A stretch of 64,000 nucleotides of DNA from Anaerolineae bacterium (GTDB lineage: Bacteria; Chloroflexota; Anaerolineae; Anaerolineales; Anaerolineaceae): contig JABLWW010000011.1 of assembly GCA_013178295.1 (NCBI GenBank), forward strand, positions 186,001 through 250,000. The letters run 5' to 3'. A program made the translations under genes and the position numbers. The notes under the pieces are model-generated. The model saw only the letters and a list, made by a program, of their open reading frames with translations, was not told the origin of the DNA and did no database searches. This document shows, one piece after another, positions 53,397 to 63,891 of the stretch. Positions within the stretch are counted from its first letter, which is position 1. Each line of letters begins with the position of its first letter.

Positions 53397-53864
53397 ATGC
53401 GGAGAACAAAACCTGAAAAGAGGGAAGTGCCCCCGGATGTGCGCTATAACAGTGTTACTGCACAGCACATGATCAATCGTATCATGCGCCGTGGAAAGAA
53501 AAGCACAGCAATGCGCCTATTCTATGATGCACTTGAAATTGTTGGCGAAAAAACGGGCAAAGATCCGGCTGAGATGTTAGAACTGGCGCTTAAAAACGTT
53601 GGTCCATTGATGGAAGTACGCCCGCGCCGCGTAGGTGGTGCAACGTATCAGGTGCCTATGGAAGTCCCAGCTGACCGACGTATGACCCTGGCGATGCGCT
53701 GGATTATTGATGCGGCTAAAAGCCGCACGGGTAAGTCTTTTTCGGAGAAGCTCTCTGCCGAGTTGCTGGATGCCATCAATAATCAGGGTGCTGCGTATCG
53801 CAAACGTGAAGAAACCCACAAAATGGCGGAGGCAAACCGCGCTTTTTCACATTATAGGTTGTAG
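53397..53864 (+). CDS. rpsG: 30S ribosomal protein S7
   Basis: A 155-residue protein that nucleates the 30S head. It shows MRRTKPEKREVPPDV, then NRIMRRGKKSTA and EVRPRRVGGATYQVP, and ends with the usual EANRAFSHYR. AAGGAGA is 9 nt upstream of the ATG. It lies 42 nt after rpsL and 41 nt before fusA, so one operon is likely. Confidence 0.98.
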   Translation: MRRTKPEKREVPPDVRYNSVTAQHMINRIMRRGKKSTAMRLFYDALEIVGEKTGKDPAEMLELALKNVGPLMEVRPRRVGGATYQVPMEVPADRRMTLAMRWIIDAAKSRTGKSFSEKLSAELLDAINNQGAAYRKREETHKMAEANRAFSHYRL

Positions 53865-53905
53865 GCAGCAAGGAAACTGTCGCTGAGTGAACTGTTGGAT
53901 GCCCG

Positions 53906-55978
53906 ATGGCTGGAACCTTTCCATTAGAGAAGTACCGAAATATTGGCGTTATTGCCCACATTGATGCTGGCAAAACGACCACCACTGAGCGCATCCTGTT
54001 TTATACAGGCAAAACATATCGAATCGGCTCGGTGGACGATGGTACGACGGTAACCGATTATATGGCGCAGGAGCGTGAACGGGGTATCACAATCGTTTCT
54101 GCTGCGGTAACTGCCGAATGGAAAGACCATCGGATTAATCTGATTGACACTCCCGGACATATTGATTTCACCGCTGAGGTGCAGCGTTCGTTGCGGGTGT
54201 TGGATGGCGGTGTGGTTGTGTTTGATGCCACGCAAGGGGTTGAGCCGCAGAGTGAGACTGTTTGGCGTCAGGCAGACCGATATGGCGTGCCGCGCATTTG
54301 TTTTGCGAACAAAATGGACCGCGTTGGCGCTTCCTATGAGTATACGATCGAGACCATACGACAGCGTTTGGGCGCCAACCCGATTGCAATGCAATTGCCA
54401 ATCGGCAGTGAGGAAAAATTTTCAGGCGTCATTGATCTTCTGCTTGAGAAAGCAGTATACTGGGATGACCCGCAGGGGAAGGAAATTCGCTACGATGACA
54501 TACCGCCGGATATGGCGCGGCATGTTGAGGAGGCGCGCGCTACTCTGATAGAAAAGATTGCCGAGTTGGATGATGCTCTGACGGTCAAATTCCTTGAGGG
54601 TGAAGAGATTACTGTTGAGGAATTGAAAAAAGCATTACGCAAAGCGGTGATTGGCAATCTTGCCACGCCCGTTTTTTGTGGTTCGGCGTTGCGCAATAAG
54701 GGGGTACAGCCTGTTCTGGATGCGGTGATAGATTATTTGCCTTCACCTCTGGATATTCCCCCGGTAAAAGGGGTTGATCCGGAAAAAGGGAAAGAAGTGC
54801 AGCGTCCGGCAGATGAAAACGCGCCGCTGAGCGCACTTGTTTTCAAAATTGTAACTGATCCCTATGTCGGCAGGCTGGCATATTTTCGTGTGTATTCCGG
54901 GCGGATTGTGGAGGGGACGTCGGTTTACAACCCGGTCAAAAACAAGCGTGAGCGGGTTGGACGTTTGCTGCGCATGTATGCTGATCGGCGGGAGGAGATT
55001 GGCGAAGTGCTGGCGGGGGATATTGCCGCTGTGCTGGGCTTGAAAGAAACTTTTACAGGGGATACTCTGTGCGATGCCAAAGCACCTATTGTTCTAGAGA
55101 GCATTTCATTTCCTGAACCAGTCATCTCAGTTGCTATTGAGCCGAAGACGATGGCTGATCAAGACAAGATGGCGGAGGCGTTGCGCAAACTATCTGAAGA
55201 AGACCCGACTTTTCGTGTTCGCAATGATGAAACCACTGCCCAGACGATTATTTCGGGAATGGGCGAACTTCACCTGGATGTGCTGGTTGACCGTATGTTG
55301 CGCGAATTTCGGGTGAAAGCCAATATTGGCAAACCACGCGTGGCTTATCGCGAGACGATTACCCGTCCTGTAAAGAATATTGACTATCGCTATGTAAAAC
55401 AGACGGGTGGGCATGGTCAATATGGGCATGTCGTTTTGGATATGGAGCCATTGGAGAGGGGCAATGGCATTGTGTTTGAAAGCAAAATCATCGGCGGAGT
55501 TGTGCCTGCAGAGTATATCCCGGCTGTCGAAAAAGGGATTCGAGAGGCTTCGGAGAGCGGAGTGCTGGCTGGCTATACGGTGACGGATGTCAAGGTAACC
55601 CTGGTGGATGGTTCCTATCACGAAGTTGATTCGAGCGAGATGGCTTTTCGGATGGCTGCTATCCTGGCGTTTAAACAGGGAATCGAAAGAGGAGCCCCTG
55701 TTCTGCTTGAGCCTATTATGCGGGTGGAGGTTGTTATACCAGAGGAGTATATTGGTGATGTGCTTGGGCAGTTAAATACGCGTAGAGCAGTTATCGCGGG
55801 TATCGAACCCAGACCTGGGAATGCTCAGGCAATACGAGGGCTTGTGCCCATGTCTGAAATGTTTGGATATGCGACTGGATTGCGTTCGGCTACGCAAGGG
55901 CGGGGAGTGTTTTCGATGGAATTTGATCACTATGCTCCTGTTCCCCGCGATGTTGCCGAGAAATTGCTGGCGTTATAG
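53906..55978 (+). CDS. fusA: Elongation factor G
   Basis: A 690-residue GTPase driving translocation. G1 is [15 protein letters not shown], switch-II is [12 protein letters not shown] and the NKMD element is ANKMDRVGA. Domain IV holds [18 protein letters not shown], and the C-terminal domain V ends in the usual [13 protein letters not shown]. Length is normal. The Shine-Dalgarno is weak, so coupling with rpsG may help. Confidence 0.97.
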   Translation: MAGTFPLEKYRNIGVIAHIDAGKTTTTERILFYTGKTYRIGSVDDGTTVTDYMAQERERGITIVSAAVTAEWKDHRINLIDTPGHIDFTAEVQRSLRVLDGGVVVFDATQGVEPQSETVWRQADRYGVPRICFANKMDRVGASYEYTIETIRQRLGANPIAMQLPIGSEEKFSGVIDLLLEKAVYWDDPQGKEIRYDDIPPDMARHVEEARATLIEKIAELDDALTVKFLEGEEITVEELKKALRKAVIGNLATPVFCGSALRNKGVQPVLDAVIDYLPSPLDIPPVKGVDPEKGKEVQRPADENAPLSALVFKIVTDPYVGRLAYFRVYSGRIVEGTSVYNPVKNKRERVGRLLRMYADRREEIGEVLAGDIAAVLGLKETFTGDTLCDAKAPIVLESISFPEPVISVAIEPKTMADQDKMAEALRKLSEEDPTFRVRNDETTAQTIISGMGELHLDVLVDRMLREFRVKANIGKPRVAYRETITRPVKNIDYRYVKQTGGHGQYGHVVLDMEPLERGNGIVFESKIIGGVVPAEYIPAVEKGIREASESGVLAGYTVTDVKVTLVDGSYHEVDSSEMAFRMAAILAFKQGIERGAPVLLEPIMRVEVVIPEEYIGDVLGQLNTRRAVIAGIEPRPGNAQAIRGLVPMSEMFGYATGLRSATQGRGVFSMEFDHYAPVPRDVAEKLLAL

Positions 55979-56024
55979 TGAAAAACGGAAATAATTCATA
56001 GTATCTTAAGGAGATTTTGAAATC

Positions 56025-57226
56025 ATGGCGAAGCAAAAATTTGAGCGAACGAAACCGCACCTGAACGTAGGCACGATGGGGCACATTGATCATGGGAAGA
56101 CGACGCTGACGGCGGCGATCACCAAATACTGCCAGTTTTTGGGGCATGGTGAATTCCGGGCGTACGATCAGATTGACAATGCGCCGGAAGAGAAAGCGCG
56201 CGGCATCACCATTAACATTGCCCATGTGGAATACGAGACGGACAAGCGGCATTATGCACATGTAGACATGCCGGGGCACCGTGACTACATCAAGAACATG
56301 ATCACCGGTGCGGCGCAGGTAGACGGCGCCATTCTGGTGGTGGCTGCGCCGGATGGGCCGATGCCGCAGACGAAAGAGCATGTGCTGCTGGCGCGGCAGG
56401 TGGAAGTGCCGAGCATTGTGGTCTATCTGAACAAGGTTGACCAGATGAACGACCCCGAACTGCTGGAGCTGGTGGAGTTGGAACTGCGCGAGATGCTGAC
56501 CGGGTACGGGTTTCCTGGGGATCAAACGCCGATCGTGCGGGGGAGTGCGCTGCAGGCGCTGGAATGCTCCTCGACTGACCCGAATGCGCCGGAATACGAG
56601 AGCATCCGCCAGCTGCTGGATGTGATTGACAACTACATTCCGGAGCCGGTGCGTGAGGTGGACAAGCCGTTCATGATGCCGATTGAGGATGTGTTCTCGA
56701 TCAAAGGGCGCGGGACGGTGGTGACCGGGCGTATTGACCGCGGCAAGATCAAGGTATCCGACCCGGTGGAAATCATTGGGCTGCGCGAAAAGAGCATGAG
56801 TTCAGTGTGCACTGGGGTAGAGATGTTCCACAAGATGCTGGACGAGGGCATCGCAGGCGACAATGTGGGTCTGCTGCTGCGCGGGATTGAGCGCACGGAT
56901 GTGGAGCGCGGGATGGTGGTAGCCAAACCGGGGAGCATCAAACCGCACACCAAATTCACGGCGCGGGTGTATGTGTTGAAGAAAGAAGAAGGCGGGCGGC
57001 ACAAGCCGTTCTTCTCTGGGTATCGTCCGCAGTTCTACATCCGCACGATGGATGTAACCGGCTCGATCAAGCTGCCGGAAGGCGTTGAGATGGTTTTGCC
57101 GGGTGATACGTGGACATGGAAGTGGAGTTGATTGTGCCGGTAGCGCTTGAACAAGGTTCCAAATTCGCCATCCGCGAAGGCGGTCTCACCGTCGGCGCTG
57201 GCGTCATCACCAAGATTCTTGAGTAA
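56025..57226 (+). CDS. tuf: Elongation factor Tu with an apparent 1-nt deletion near the 3' end
   Basis: The intact reading gives G1 GHIDHGKT (19-26), DMPGHRDY (81-88) and NKVD (136-139), then domains 2 and 3. After VLPGD (about residue 361) the frame runs into a premature stop at 57131. Restoring one base near 57107 (GGTGATA-CGTGG read as GAT AAC GTG) rejoins a perfect EF-Tu end ([12 protein letters not shown] ... [11 protein letters not shown]) ending with TAA at 57224-57226 and gives exactly 400 residues. A sequencing error or a true frameshift are both possible. DMPGHRDY replaces the more common DCPGHADY. Codons are richer in GC than in fusA or rpsJ. Confidence 0.9.
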
Positions 57227-57235
57227 GAGGTAGTT

Positions 57236-57544
57236 ATGGCAAAACAGCGTATTCGTATTCGCCTCAAGGCATACGATCACCGTATTCTGGATCAGTCTGC
57301 TAAGCGGATTGTGGAAACCGCTGAGCGCAGTGGGTCGCAGGTGGTCGGTCCGGTACCTTTACCGACAAAGATCGAGCGTTTCACTATTCGCCGTTCGACC
57401 TTTATTGATAAGGATTCGCATGAACACTTTGAAATCCGTACACATAACCGCTTGATTGATGTGCTCGAGCCGGATTCGAAAACGATTGATATGTTAATGC
57501 GTCTCAACCTGCCCGCAGGTGTTGATATTGAGATTAAGATTTAG
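57236..57544 (+). CDS. rpsJ: 30S ribosomal protein S10
   Basis: A 102-residue protein that also serves in transcription antitermination with NusB. It has [17 protein letters not shown] at the start and [13 protein letters not shown] with the loop contacting NusB. It starts 9 nt after the restored tuf stop with GAGGTAG upstream. In many bacteria rpsJ is directly followed by rplC; here 231 bp separate them. Confidence 0.97.
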   Translation: MAKQRIRIRLKAYDHRILDQSAKRIVETAERSGSQVVGPVPLPTKIERFTIRRSTFIDKDSHEHFEIRTHNRLIDVLEPDSKTIDMLMRLNLPAGVDIEIKI

Positions 57545-57775
57545 TGTGAGGTTTTTGCTGCAAAAGTCTGGCAAAAAAACAAATTTGTGGTAAAATGTAC
57601 AGGTTTGCGCTAAAATATGGCGCTGACTGAGGCGGCGTAGGAGTTACGCTGCGGGCGCACGACAAAGAAAAAAGGTGTTGCCCGATCGTTGCTGACCACG
57701 CCGCGGACGGAGATGATGCAGCCGTGCCCAGGCTGACAGTCTCGTCAAGATTATTTTTGAAGGAGAACAATTGAG
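57545..57775 (+). promoter_or_regulatory. rplC: Structured 231-bp leader between rpsJ and rplC with its own promoter
   Basis: The block starts with AT-rich sequence and a promoter (57568-57596), then a GC-rich part. GCGGCGTA (57632-57639), loop GGAGT and TACGCTGC (57645-57652) make an 8-bp stem with one wobble pair. CAGCC (57719-57723) pairs with GGCTG (57731-57735). AAGGAG precedes ATG 57776. Such leaders in S10 operons often bind L4 or another ribosomal protein; that role is inference here. Confidence 0.6.
57568..57596 (+). promoter_or_regulatory. rplC: Internal promoter upstream of rplC
   Basis: CTGGCA at 57568-57573 (4 of 6), a 17-bp spacer and TGG-TAAAAT, an extended -10 at 57588-57596. 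A second TAAAAT at 57611-57616 has no clear -35. Confidence 0.55.
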
Positions 57776-58405
57776 ATGTTTAAAGGGCTGATAGGAAGAA
57801 AAATCGGCATGACCCAGATTTTCGATGAGGATGGCTTGGCTATTCCTGTAACAATTATCGAAGCTGGGCCATGTTACGTTACACAGGTAAGAATGCCCGA
57901 AAAGGATGGGTATTCGGCTGTGCAGCTGGGCTTTGAAGAGACAAAACCGAAACGCCTGACAGGCGGCGAACTGGGGCATCTTAAACGTAATGAGCTGCCC
58001 CCCCTGCGCTTTTTGCGTGAATTTCGGGCAAAATCGGTGCAGGTGACTGAGGGTGATGTGGTCAAGGTAGACCAGTTCGCCATTGGCGATCGTGTGGATG
58101 TGGTTGGCACCAGCAAGGGGCGCGGTTTTCAAGGCGGTGTGCGGCGTTATCATTTTGCTGGCGGGCCAAAAACGCATGGCGCTTCGGATCGGGAGCGCGC
58201 TCCCGGTTCGCGGAGTTCTGGGACAACCCCCGGTCGCGTTTTTAAAGGTTCTCGCGGCGCCGGTCACATGGGCAATGACCGCGTCACGGCGCAGAATTTA
58301 AAGGTGGTTCTGGTGGACGTTGAGCGTAATTTACTCGGTGTACGTGGTGCTGTTCCTGGGGCACGTAATGGATTGGTATTAGTAAAGGAGGGACGAAAAC
58401 AGTGA
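57776..58405 (+). CDS. rplC: 50S ribosomal protein L3
   Basis: A 209-residue early-assembly protein near the peptidyl-transferase centre. It begins [17 protein letters not shown] and has the long loop with [29 protein letters not shown] (nt 58129-58215) that reaches into 23S rRNA. AAGGAG is 7 nt upstream of the ATG. It heads the promoter-proximal part of the S10 unit. Confidence 0.98.
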   Translation: MFKGLIGRKIGMTQIFDEDGLAIPVTIIEAGPCYVTQVRMPEKDGYSAVQLGFEETKPKRLTGGELGHLKRNELPPLRFLREFRAKSVQVTEGDVVKVDQFAIGDRVDVVGTSKGRGFQGGVRRYHFAGGPKTHGASDRERAPGSRSSGTTPGRVFKGSRGAGHMGNDRVTAQNLKVVLVDVERNLLGVRGAVPGARNGLVLVKEGRKQ

Positions 58406-58454
58406 CCCGGATGGAAAAAACGGGAAAAGACTGTTTTTGTGCACAAGGAGCGAA

Positions 58455-59090
58455 ATGACTATGTTAGTGGATGTATATAACATGCAAGGTGAAAAGGTCA
58501 AGACGGTGGAGTTACCGCCAAGCATCTTTGAAGCCCCTGTTTATACCGATCTGATGCACCAGGCTTATGTGCGCCAGAGGGCAAATGCCCGCTTGGGTAC
58601 ACACGATACCAAAACGCGCGGTGAAGTTTCTGGTGGCGGGCGCAAACCCTGGCGGCAGAAAGGCACAGGGCGTGCCCGGCAGGGTTCAACCCGTTCGCCA
58701 ATCTGGAAAGGTGGCGGGAAGGCGCATACTCCTCATCCGCATCACTATACACTGGCAATGCCGCGTAAAATGCGTCAGGCTGCATTGCGTTCTGCGCTGA
58801 CAGTTAAGGCTTCAGGCAATGATATTGTGGTTGTGGATGAACTCAAGTTGGACGAGCCGAAGACCCGCCTGATGGCAAAGGCGTTAGACGCCCTGGTGGG
58901 ACAGGCAAGCGCCCTGATCCTTATCCCAGAAAAGAGCACTGCCATCCAGGACGTTATCCGTGCCACAAATAACCTTCCGGATGCAAAGCTTTTGTTAGCC
59001 AATTATCTCAACATCCAGGATTTGCTGGGTTTTGACAAACTGGTCATACCGGTGGCAGCGCTGGATGTGATTACATCCAATCTGGGATAG
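58455..59090 (+). CDS. rplD: 50S ribosomal protein L4
   Basis: A 211-residue protein whose loop lines the exit tunnel (RPWRQKGTGRARQG-type segment; here KPWRQKGTGRARQGS at about 68-82). In other bacteria L4 represses its own S10 operon through the leader. The start may be ATG 58455 or 58461; AAGGAG lies at 58445-58450, so 58461 is equally well spaced. It lies 49 nt after rplC. Confidence 0.97.
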   Translation: MTMLVDVYNMQGEKVKTVELPPSIFEAPVYTDLMHQAYVRQRANARLGTHDTKTRGEVSGGGRKPWRQKGTGRARQGSTRSPIWKGGGKAHTPHPHHYTLAMPRKMRQAALRSALTVKASGNDIVVVDELKLDEPKTRLMAKALDALVGQASALILIPEKSTAIQDVIRATNNLPDAKLLLANYLNIQDLLGFDKLVIPVAALDVITSNLG

Positions 59091-59104
59091 GTAGGAGGTT
59101 CCCA

Positions 59105-59407
59105 ATGACTACGATTTATGATGTTCTCCGCCGTCCTCTGGTTACAGAAAAGACGAATTATCAGGTCAGCAAGCTGCACCAGTATGTTTTTGAAGTGTCC
59201 GATGATGCGACAAAGACAATGGTCAAGGATGCGGTTGAGCTTTTGTTCAAGGTGAAGGTTCAGCGAGTCAACATCATGAACACAGCGGCAAAGCGGACGC
59301 GGCGCGCACGCAGCCGGCGCATGGTGGTGCGCAACCCGAGCTACAAAAAGGCGATCGTTACGCTCTCGCCTGAAGATCGAATTCCTTTCTTTGAAGGGGT
59401 TGAATAA
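59105..59407 (+). CDS. rplW: 50S ribosomal protein L23
   Basis: A 100-residue protein at the tunnel exit that docks trigger factor and SRP. It has [15 protein letters not shown] at the start and [11 protein letters not shown] in the middle. AGGAGG is a strong ribosome site 7 nt before the ATG. The TAA stop overlaps the rplB start by one base. Confidence 0.97.
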   Translation: MTTIYDVLRRPLVTEKTNYQVSKLHQYVFEVSDDATKTMVKDAVELLFKVKVQRVNIMNTAAKRTRRARSRRMVVRNPSYKKAIVTLSPEDRIPFFEGVE

Positions 59408-60246
59408 TGGCTGTCAAGATTTATAAACCGGTAACCCCCGGTCTGCGAGGTATGACCGGGTATACATTTGAAGAGATCACAAAACAGAAGCCGGAACGTT
59501 CCCTGGTTGTGGTGCGGAAGAAACACGCCGGACGCAACAATGTGGGGCGCATCACGGTGCGGCATCAGGGCGGCGGTAATCGCCGTTATATTCGCCTGGT
59601 GGATTTTAAGCGCAACAAGCGCGACATTGCGGCGCGGGTGAGCGCTATTGAGTATGACCCAAATCGCACGGCGCGCCTGGCTTTGCTGGTTTATGCCGAT
59701 GGTGAAAAGCGCTACATTTTGGCTCCGGTTGGCTTGCGAGTGGGTGATGTCGTTCAGGCAGGCGCAACGGCAGAGATTCGACCGGGCAACAGTTTGCCCA
59801 TTGCTAACATTCCGGTTGGCACTATGGTGCACAATGTGGAGCTGGCAGAAGGGCGCGGGGGGCAGCTGGCGCGCACGGCTGGGGCGGCAGCGCAATTGCT
59901 GGCAAAGGAAGGCGATTATGCGCAAATCCGTTTGCCCTCCGGCGAGGTTCGGCTTGTAAGGCAGACTTGCTATGCGACCATCGGTCAGGTCGGTAATCTG
60001 GACCACGGCAATGTGAAGCTAGGCAAAGCGGGACGTAAAATCCACATGGGAATTCGTCCTACAGTGCGCGGTACGGCGATGTCGCCACGCGATCATCCGC
60101 ATGGTGGCGGTGAAGGACGGCAGCCAGTGGGTATGCCGGGCCCGAAAAGCCCGTGGGGCAAACCGACGCGTGGTTATCGCACTCGTCGCAACAAAAAGAC
60201 TGATCAATACATTGTGCGCCGCCGTGGTAAAGGTGGCGGGCGGTAA
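59407..60246 (+). CDS. rplB: 50S ribosomal protein L2
   Basis: A 279-residue protein needed for subunit joining and peptidyl transfer. It shows [17 protein letters not shown] (about 57-73) and the C-terminal [17 protein letters not shown] with the critical His. Length is normal. It starts in the last base of rplW and is probably translated by coupling. Confidence 0.98.
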   Translation: MAVKIYKPVTPGLRGMTGYTFEEITKQKPERSLVVVRKKHAGRNNVGRITVRHQGGGNRRYIRLVDFKRNKRDIAARVSAIEYDPNRTARLALLVYADGEKRYILAPVGLRVGDVVQAGATAEIRPGNSLPIANIPVGTMVHNVELAEGRGGQLARTAGAAAQLLAKEGDYAQIRLPSGEVRLVRQTCYATIGQVGNLDHGNVKLGKAGRKIHMGIRPTVRGTAMSPRDHPHGGGEGRQPVGMPGPKSPWGKPTRGYRTRRNKKTDQYIVRRRGKGGGR

Positions 60247-60278
60247 TTCTTAGAGAGGCGATAGAAAGGGACGAAAAT

Positions 60279-60560
60279 ATGTCACGATCGCTTAAGAAGG
60301 GTCCTTATATTGACCCCAAGCTGTTGAAAAAAATTGAGACCATGAACACGCGTGGTGAAAAGAAAGTCATTCGCACCTGGAGCCGCGAGAGCACCATTTT
60401 CCCCCAATGTGTTGGACATACCATTGCTGTACATGATGGACGTCGCCATGTCCCCATTTACATCACCGAAAATATGGTGGGGCACAGGTTGGGCGAATTT
60501 GCCCCCACGCGGCATTTTCGCGGTCATTTAGCGGAAAAGTCTTCGAAAGGGAAGAAATAA
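60279..60560 (+). CDS. rpsS: 30S ribosomal protein S19
   Basis: A 93-residue 30S-head protein. It begins [19 protein letters not shown] and has the signature [27 protein letters not shown] (nt 60435-60510). It lies 32 nt after rplB and ends 3 nt before rplV, with AAAGGGACG upstream. Confidence 0.98.
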   Translation: MSRSLKKGPYIDPKLLKKIETMNTRGEKKVIRTWSRESTIFPQCVGHTIAVHDGRRHVPIYITENMVGHRLGEFAPTRHFRGHLAEKSSKGKK

Positions 60561-60563
60561 GCC

Positions 60564-60905
60564 ATGACAGACATTCGAGCTCGTTTAAGTCATTGTGGTG
60601 TTTCTGCCCAGAAAGTGCGACTGGTGATTGATACTGTACGGGGAAAATCCGCGGTGGATGCTCTGGATATGCTCAAGTTTACCCAGAAGGCCGCTGCCAG
60701 CCATGTCCGCAAACTGTTGGCTTCTGCAATTGCGAACGCTGAAGAAAACTTTGGCGTCAGCCGTGATGATTTGGTGATCTATAGGATCACAGCGGATGAA
60801 GCCCCGACGCGCAAATGGCGTCGCTTTGGCGCGCGCGGTCGGTTCAAGCCGATTCAGCGGCGTGCGTCGCATATTACGATTGTTTTACGAGAAGGGAGCA
60901 AGTGA
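60564..60905 (+). CDS. rplV: 50S ribosomal protein L22
   Basis: A 113-residue protein whose hairpin lines the exit tunnel. It has the family pattern with SAQKVRLVIDTVRGKS near the start and TRKWRRFGARGRFKPIQRRASH in the hairpin region (nt 60810-60875). It starts 3 nt after rpsS. Confidence 0.97.
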   Translation: MTDIRARLSHCGVSAQKVRLVIDTVRGKSAVDALDMLKFTQKAAASHVRKLLASAIANAEENFGVSRDDLVIYRITADEAPTRKWRRFGARGRFKPIQRRASHITIVLREGSK

Positions 60906-60968
60906 TCTTTTGCTTGTTGCATCGCATGACTTGCTCCGTGGCAATGAGTAGAGACACCAGGAGATAAT

Positions 60969-61646
60969 ATGGGTCGAAAAGTACATCCAGTAGGTTTTCG
61001 CTTGAATCTTAACCGTCCTTGGGAAGGTCGGTGGTACGCTGATGATGACCAATTTGCCGATCAGCTGCATCAGGATTTTGCTATTCGTAAACTGGTTGAA
61101 GAAGAAACGGATCGTGCCGGTGTGTCGTTGATCGAAATCGAGCGCTTTCCGGGCAAGGTTAAGGTGGTGGTCAACACTGCAAAACCGGGGATTCTGATTG
61201 GGCGCAAGGGGGAAAGTGTCAAGAAGATTCGCCAGAGTTTGGAAGAATTAACCGGCAAGAAAATTGACCTTGAGATTAAAGAGATTAAGAATCCCGATCG
61301 GGATGCTTATCTGGTAGCGCGTAACATTGCTGGTCAGATTGAGCGCCGTGTCAGTTACCGACGGGCGATGAAGCGCGCTATTCAACAGGCTATTCGTGAG
61401 GGTGCGCAAGGCTGCAAGATCGAAGTGGCTGGCAGGCTGAGCGGGGCGGAAATGGCGCGCAGTGTGTGGCTGCGAGAGGGTCGTGTGCCCCTGCAAACCT
61501 TGCGTGCGGATGTGGATTTTGCCCGCGCAAATGCGCAGACGACGTACGGAATCATTGGTGTGAAGGTTTGGATTTATAACGGCATTGTGTTGCCCGAGGT
61601 GGAAGAAAAAGCTGAAGCCACCGAAGGTGTTTACGTGAGCGAATGA
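60969..61646 (+). CDS. rpsC: 30S ribosomal protein S3
   Basis: A 225-residue protein with an N-terminal KH domain ([16 protein letters not shown], about 75-90) and the C-terminal S3 domain ([17 protein letters not shown]). It helps mRNA helicase activity at the entry channel. AGGAGA precedes the ATG; 63 nt separate it from rplV. Confidence 0.98.
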   Translation: MGRKVHPVGFRLNLNRPWEGRWYADDDQFADQLHQDFAIRKLVEEETDRAGVSLIEIERFPGKVKVVVNTAKPGILIGRKGESVKKIRQSLEELTGKKIDLEIKEIKNPDRDAYLVARNIAGQIERRVSYRRAMKRAIQQAIREGAQGCKIEVAGRLSGAEMARSVWLREGRVPLQTLRADVDFARANAQTTYGIIGVKVWIYNGIVLPEVEEKAEATEGVYVSE

Positions 61647-61691
61647 AATTTGCGCCGGGGCCCCCCTCCGGCTGGAGATGAAAGAGGTAGC

Positions 61692-62120
<429 letters not shown>

Positions 62121-62124
<4 letters not shown>

Positions 62125-62333
62125 AAGTGTCAGAAATTCGGTTGTTGTCTACAGAAGAAATCAAGGGAAAGCTGTCCGACACCCGGCAGGAATTGATGAA
62201 TCTGAGATTTCAGTTTGTCAACGGACAGTTGACGGATACCAGCCGTTTGAAGTTGACGCGTCGTCAGATTGCCCGTTTTGAGACAATTCTGCGCGAACGT
62301 GAGCAAATGGCAATGCAGGAAGGTGAGAAATGA
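62121..62333 (+). CDS. rpmC: 50S ribosomal protein L29
   Basis: A 70-residue two-helix protein near the tunnel exit. It has [15 protein letters not shown] then [14 protein letters not shown] and the closing helix with [12 protein letters not shown]. Four-nt overlaps on both sides join it to rplP and rpsQ. Confidence 0.95.
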
Positions 62334-62599
62334 ACCAGCGTCGTCGAATGATCGGTGTTGTTAAGAGCAACAAGATGACAAAAACGGTTGTTGTGCAGGT
62401 GGAGAGAACCTATCGGCATCCCCTATACCACAAGGTTGTCCATCTCCATCAAAAGTTCAAAGCACATGATGAGCTGGGATGTCAGGTTGGCGATGAGGTG
62501 ATGATTGTCGAAAGCCGGCCCCTATCCCGCGAAAAGCGTTGGGTTGTGCAGTCTATCGTCAAGCGTCTTGGGCAAACAGACGTCGTACAGGGGGCTTAG
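62330..62599 (+). CDS. rpsQ: 30S ribosomal protein S17
   Basis: An 89-residue OB-fold protein of the 30S body. It shows [20 protein letters not shown] near the start, KFKAHDE and the family signature [18 protein letters not shown]. The ATG overlaps the rpmC stop by 4 nt. Confidence 0.97.
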   Translation: MNQRRRMIGVVKSNKMTKTVVVQVERTYRHPLYHKVVHLHQKFKAHDELGCQVGDEVMIVESRPLSREKRWVVQSIVKRLGQTDVVQGA

Positions 62600-62601
62600 C
62601 C

Positions 62602-62973
62602 ATGATACAGCAAGAGACACGACTGAATGTTGCGGATAATACTGGCGCGCGCGAACTGCTGGTGATCCATGTTGTGGGCGGTACCCGACGCCGTTACGGA
62701 CGAGTTGGGGATGTGGTCGTTGCGACTGTGAAATCAGCCGCGCCACAGGGATCAGTGAAGAAAAGCGATATTGTCAAGGCGGTCATCGTGCGATGCTCGA
62801 AGGAGTGGCGGCGTGAAGATGGCTCTACCATCCGCTTTGACGATAATGCGGCGGTGATTCTCGATACGGATGGCTCAAACCCGAAGGGCACGCGCATCTT
62901 TGGTCCAGTCGCACGCGAGCTTAGGGAACGCGGCTTTATGAAAATTGTTTCGCTTGCTCCCGAAGTAATATAG
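62602..62973 (+). CDS. rplN: 50S ribosomal protein L14
   Basis: A 123-residue protein at the subunit interface. It begins [20 protein letters not shown] and has [21 protein letters not shown] and the end [25 protein letters not shown] 62602 is used; the frame opens earlier but inside rpsQ. It lies 2 nt after rpsQ. Confidence 0.98.
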   Translation: MIQQETRLNVADNTGARELLVIHVVGGTRRRYGRVGDVVVATVKSAAPQGSVKKSDIVKAVIVRCSKEWRREDGSTIRFDDNAAVILDTDGSNPKGTRIFGPVARELRERGFMKIVSLAPEVI

Positions 62974-62996
62974 GCAAGGGTTTGCAGGAGCTGATT

Positions 62997-63329
62997 ATGA
63001 AAGTGAAGATACATAAAAACGATCTTGTAGTGGTTATCAGTGGCCGCGCCGAAGATAAAGGCAAACGCGGTGAGGTCATCAAAGTCTTGCCGGAAGAGAA
63101 GCGCGTTGTGGTGCAGGGTGTTAACCTGCGAACGAAACATCAACGTCAGGTGCAGGCGCAGGGACGCAATGTTAGCCCCGGCAAGGTGCGCTTTGAAGCG
63201 CCGATTGACATCTCGAATGTGATGCTGATTTGCCCGAAGTGTGGCAAGGCGACCCGCGTGGGCATATCTCGGGATGGAGATAAAGCGGCGCGTGTGTGTA
63301 AGAAATGTGAAGCCCCAATTGATGACTAA
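62997..63329 (+). CDS. rplX: 50S ribosomal protein L24 with zinc-ribbon-like C-terminus
   Basis: A 110-residue assembly initiator with a KOW motif (GRAEDKGKRGEVIKVLPEEKRV, nt 63043-63108). The C-terminal part has LICPKCGKATRVG and VCKKCEAP, two CxxC pairs that could bind zinc; many L24 proteins lack one or both. AGGAG lies 7 nt before ATG 62997. Confidence 0.96.
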   Translation: MKVKIHKNDLVVVISGRAEDKGKRGEVIKVLPEEKRVVVQGVNLRTKHQRQVQAQGRNVSPGKVRFEAPIDISNVMLICPKCGKATRVGISRDGDKAARVCKKCEAPIDD

Positions 63330-63347
63330 ATGGGCTGGGAGATAGCT

Positions 63348-63890
63348 ATGAATTTGTTAAAAGAACGTTATAAACAAGAAGTCGTCCCTGCTTTGATGAA
63401 GACGCTGGAATTAAAAAACGTCATGCAGGTGCCGCGATTGCAGAAGGTGGTTGTGAATATTGGTCTGGGAGAGGCGATTGACAACCCCAAAGCGCTGGAC
63501 GCTGCTGCGGCTGATCTGGCGGCAGTTACCGGGCAGAAACCGATTATCACCAAAGCGCGCAAGAGCATTGCGAACTTTAAGTTGCGCGAAGGACGCTCGA
63601 TTGGCGCCAAAGTTACCCTGCGCGGCGACCGTATGTGGGATTTTCTGGATCGCCTGGTAAATATTGTGCTGCCCCGTGTGCGCGACTTTCATGGCGTTTC
63701 GCCAAATGCCTTTGACGGCCGCGGCAACTATACACTTGGGTTACGAGAACAATTGATCTTTCCTGAGATTGATTACGATAAGATTGACAAAATACGCGGT
63801 ATGGAAATTTCTATTGTGACGACAGCAAAAACAGATGAGCATGCTTCAGTATTGCTTCAGATGCTTGGCATGCCTTTCAGGAAGGGATGA
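63348..63890 (+). CDS. rplE: 50S ribosomal protein L5
   Basis: A 180-residue protein that binds 5S rRNA and P-site tRNA. It has [20 protein letters not shown], then [22 protein letters not shown] and [21 protein letters not shown] 63348 is used, with GGGAGA upstream; an in-frame ATG directly after the rplX stop (63330) would add six residues. Confidence 0.97.
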   Translation: MNLLKERYKQEVVPALMKTLELKNVMQVPRLQKVVVNIGLGEAIDNPKALDAAAADLAAVTGQKPIITKARKSIANFKLREGRSIGAKVTLRGDRMWDFLDRLVNIVLPRVRDFHGVSPNAFDGRGNYTLGLREQLIFPEIDYDKIDKIRGMEISIVTTAKTDEHASVLLQMLGMPFRKG

Positions 63891-63891
63891 T

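Noticed and set aside
57100-57131. Programmed frameshift in tuf
   Set aside because: No slippery heptamer, no downstream structure that I can see, and EF-Tu genes are not known to use recoding; an error or mutation is simpler.
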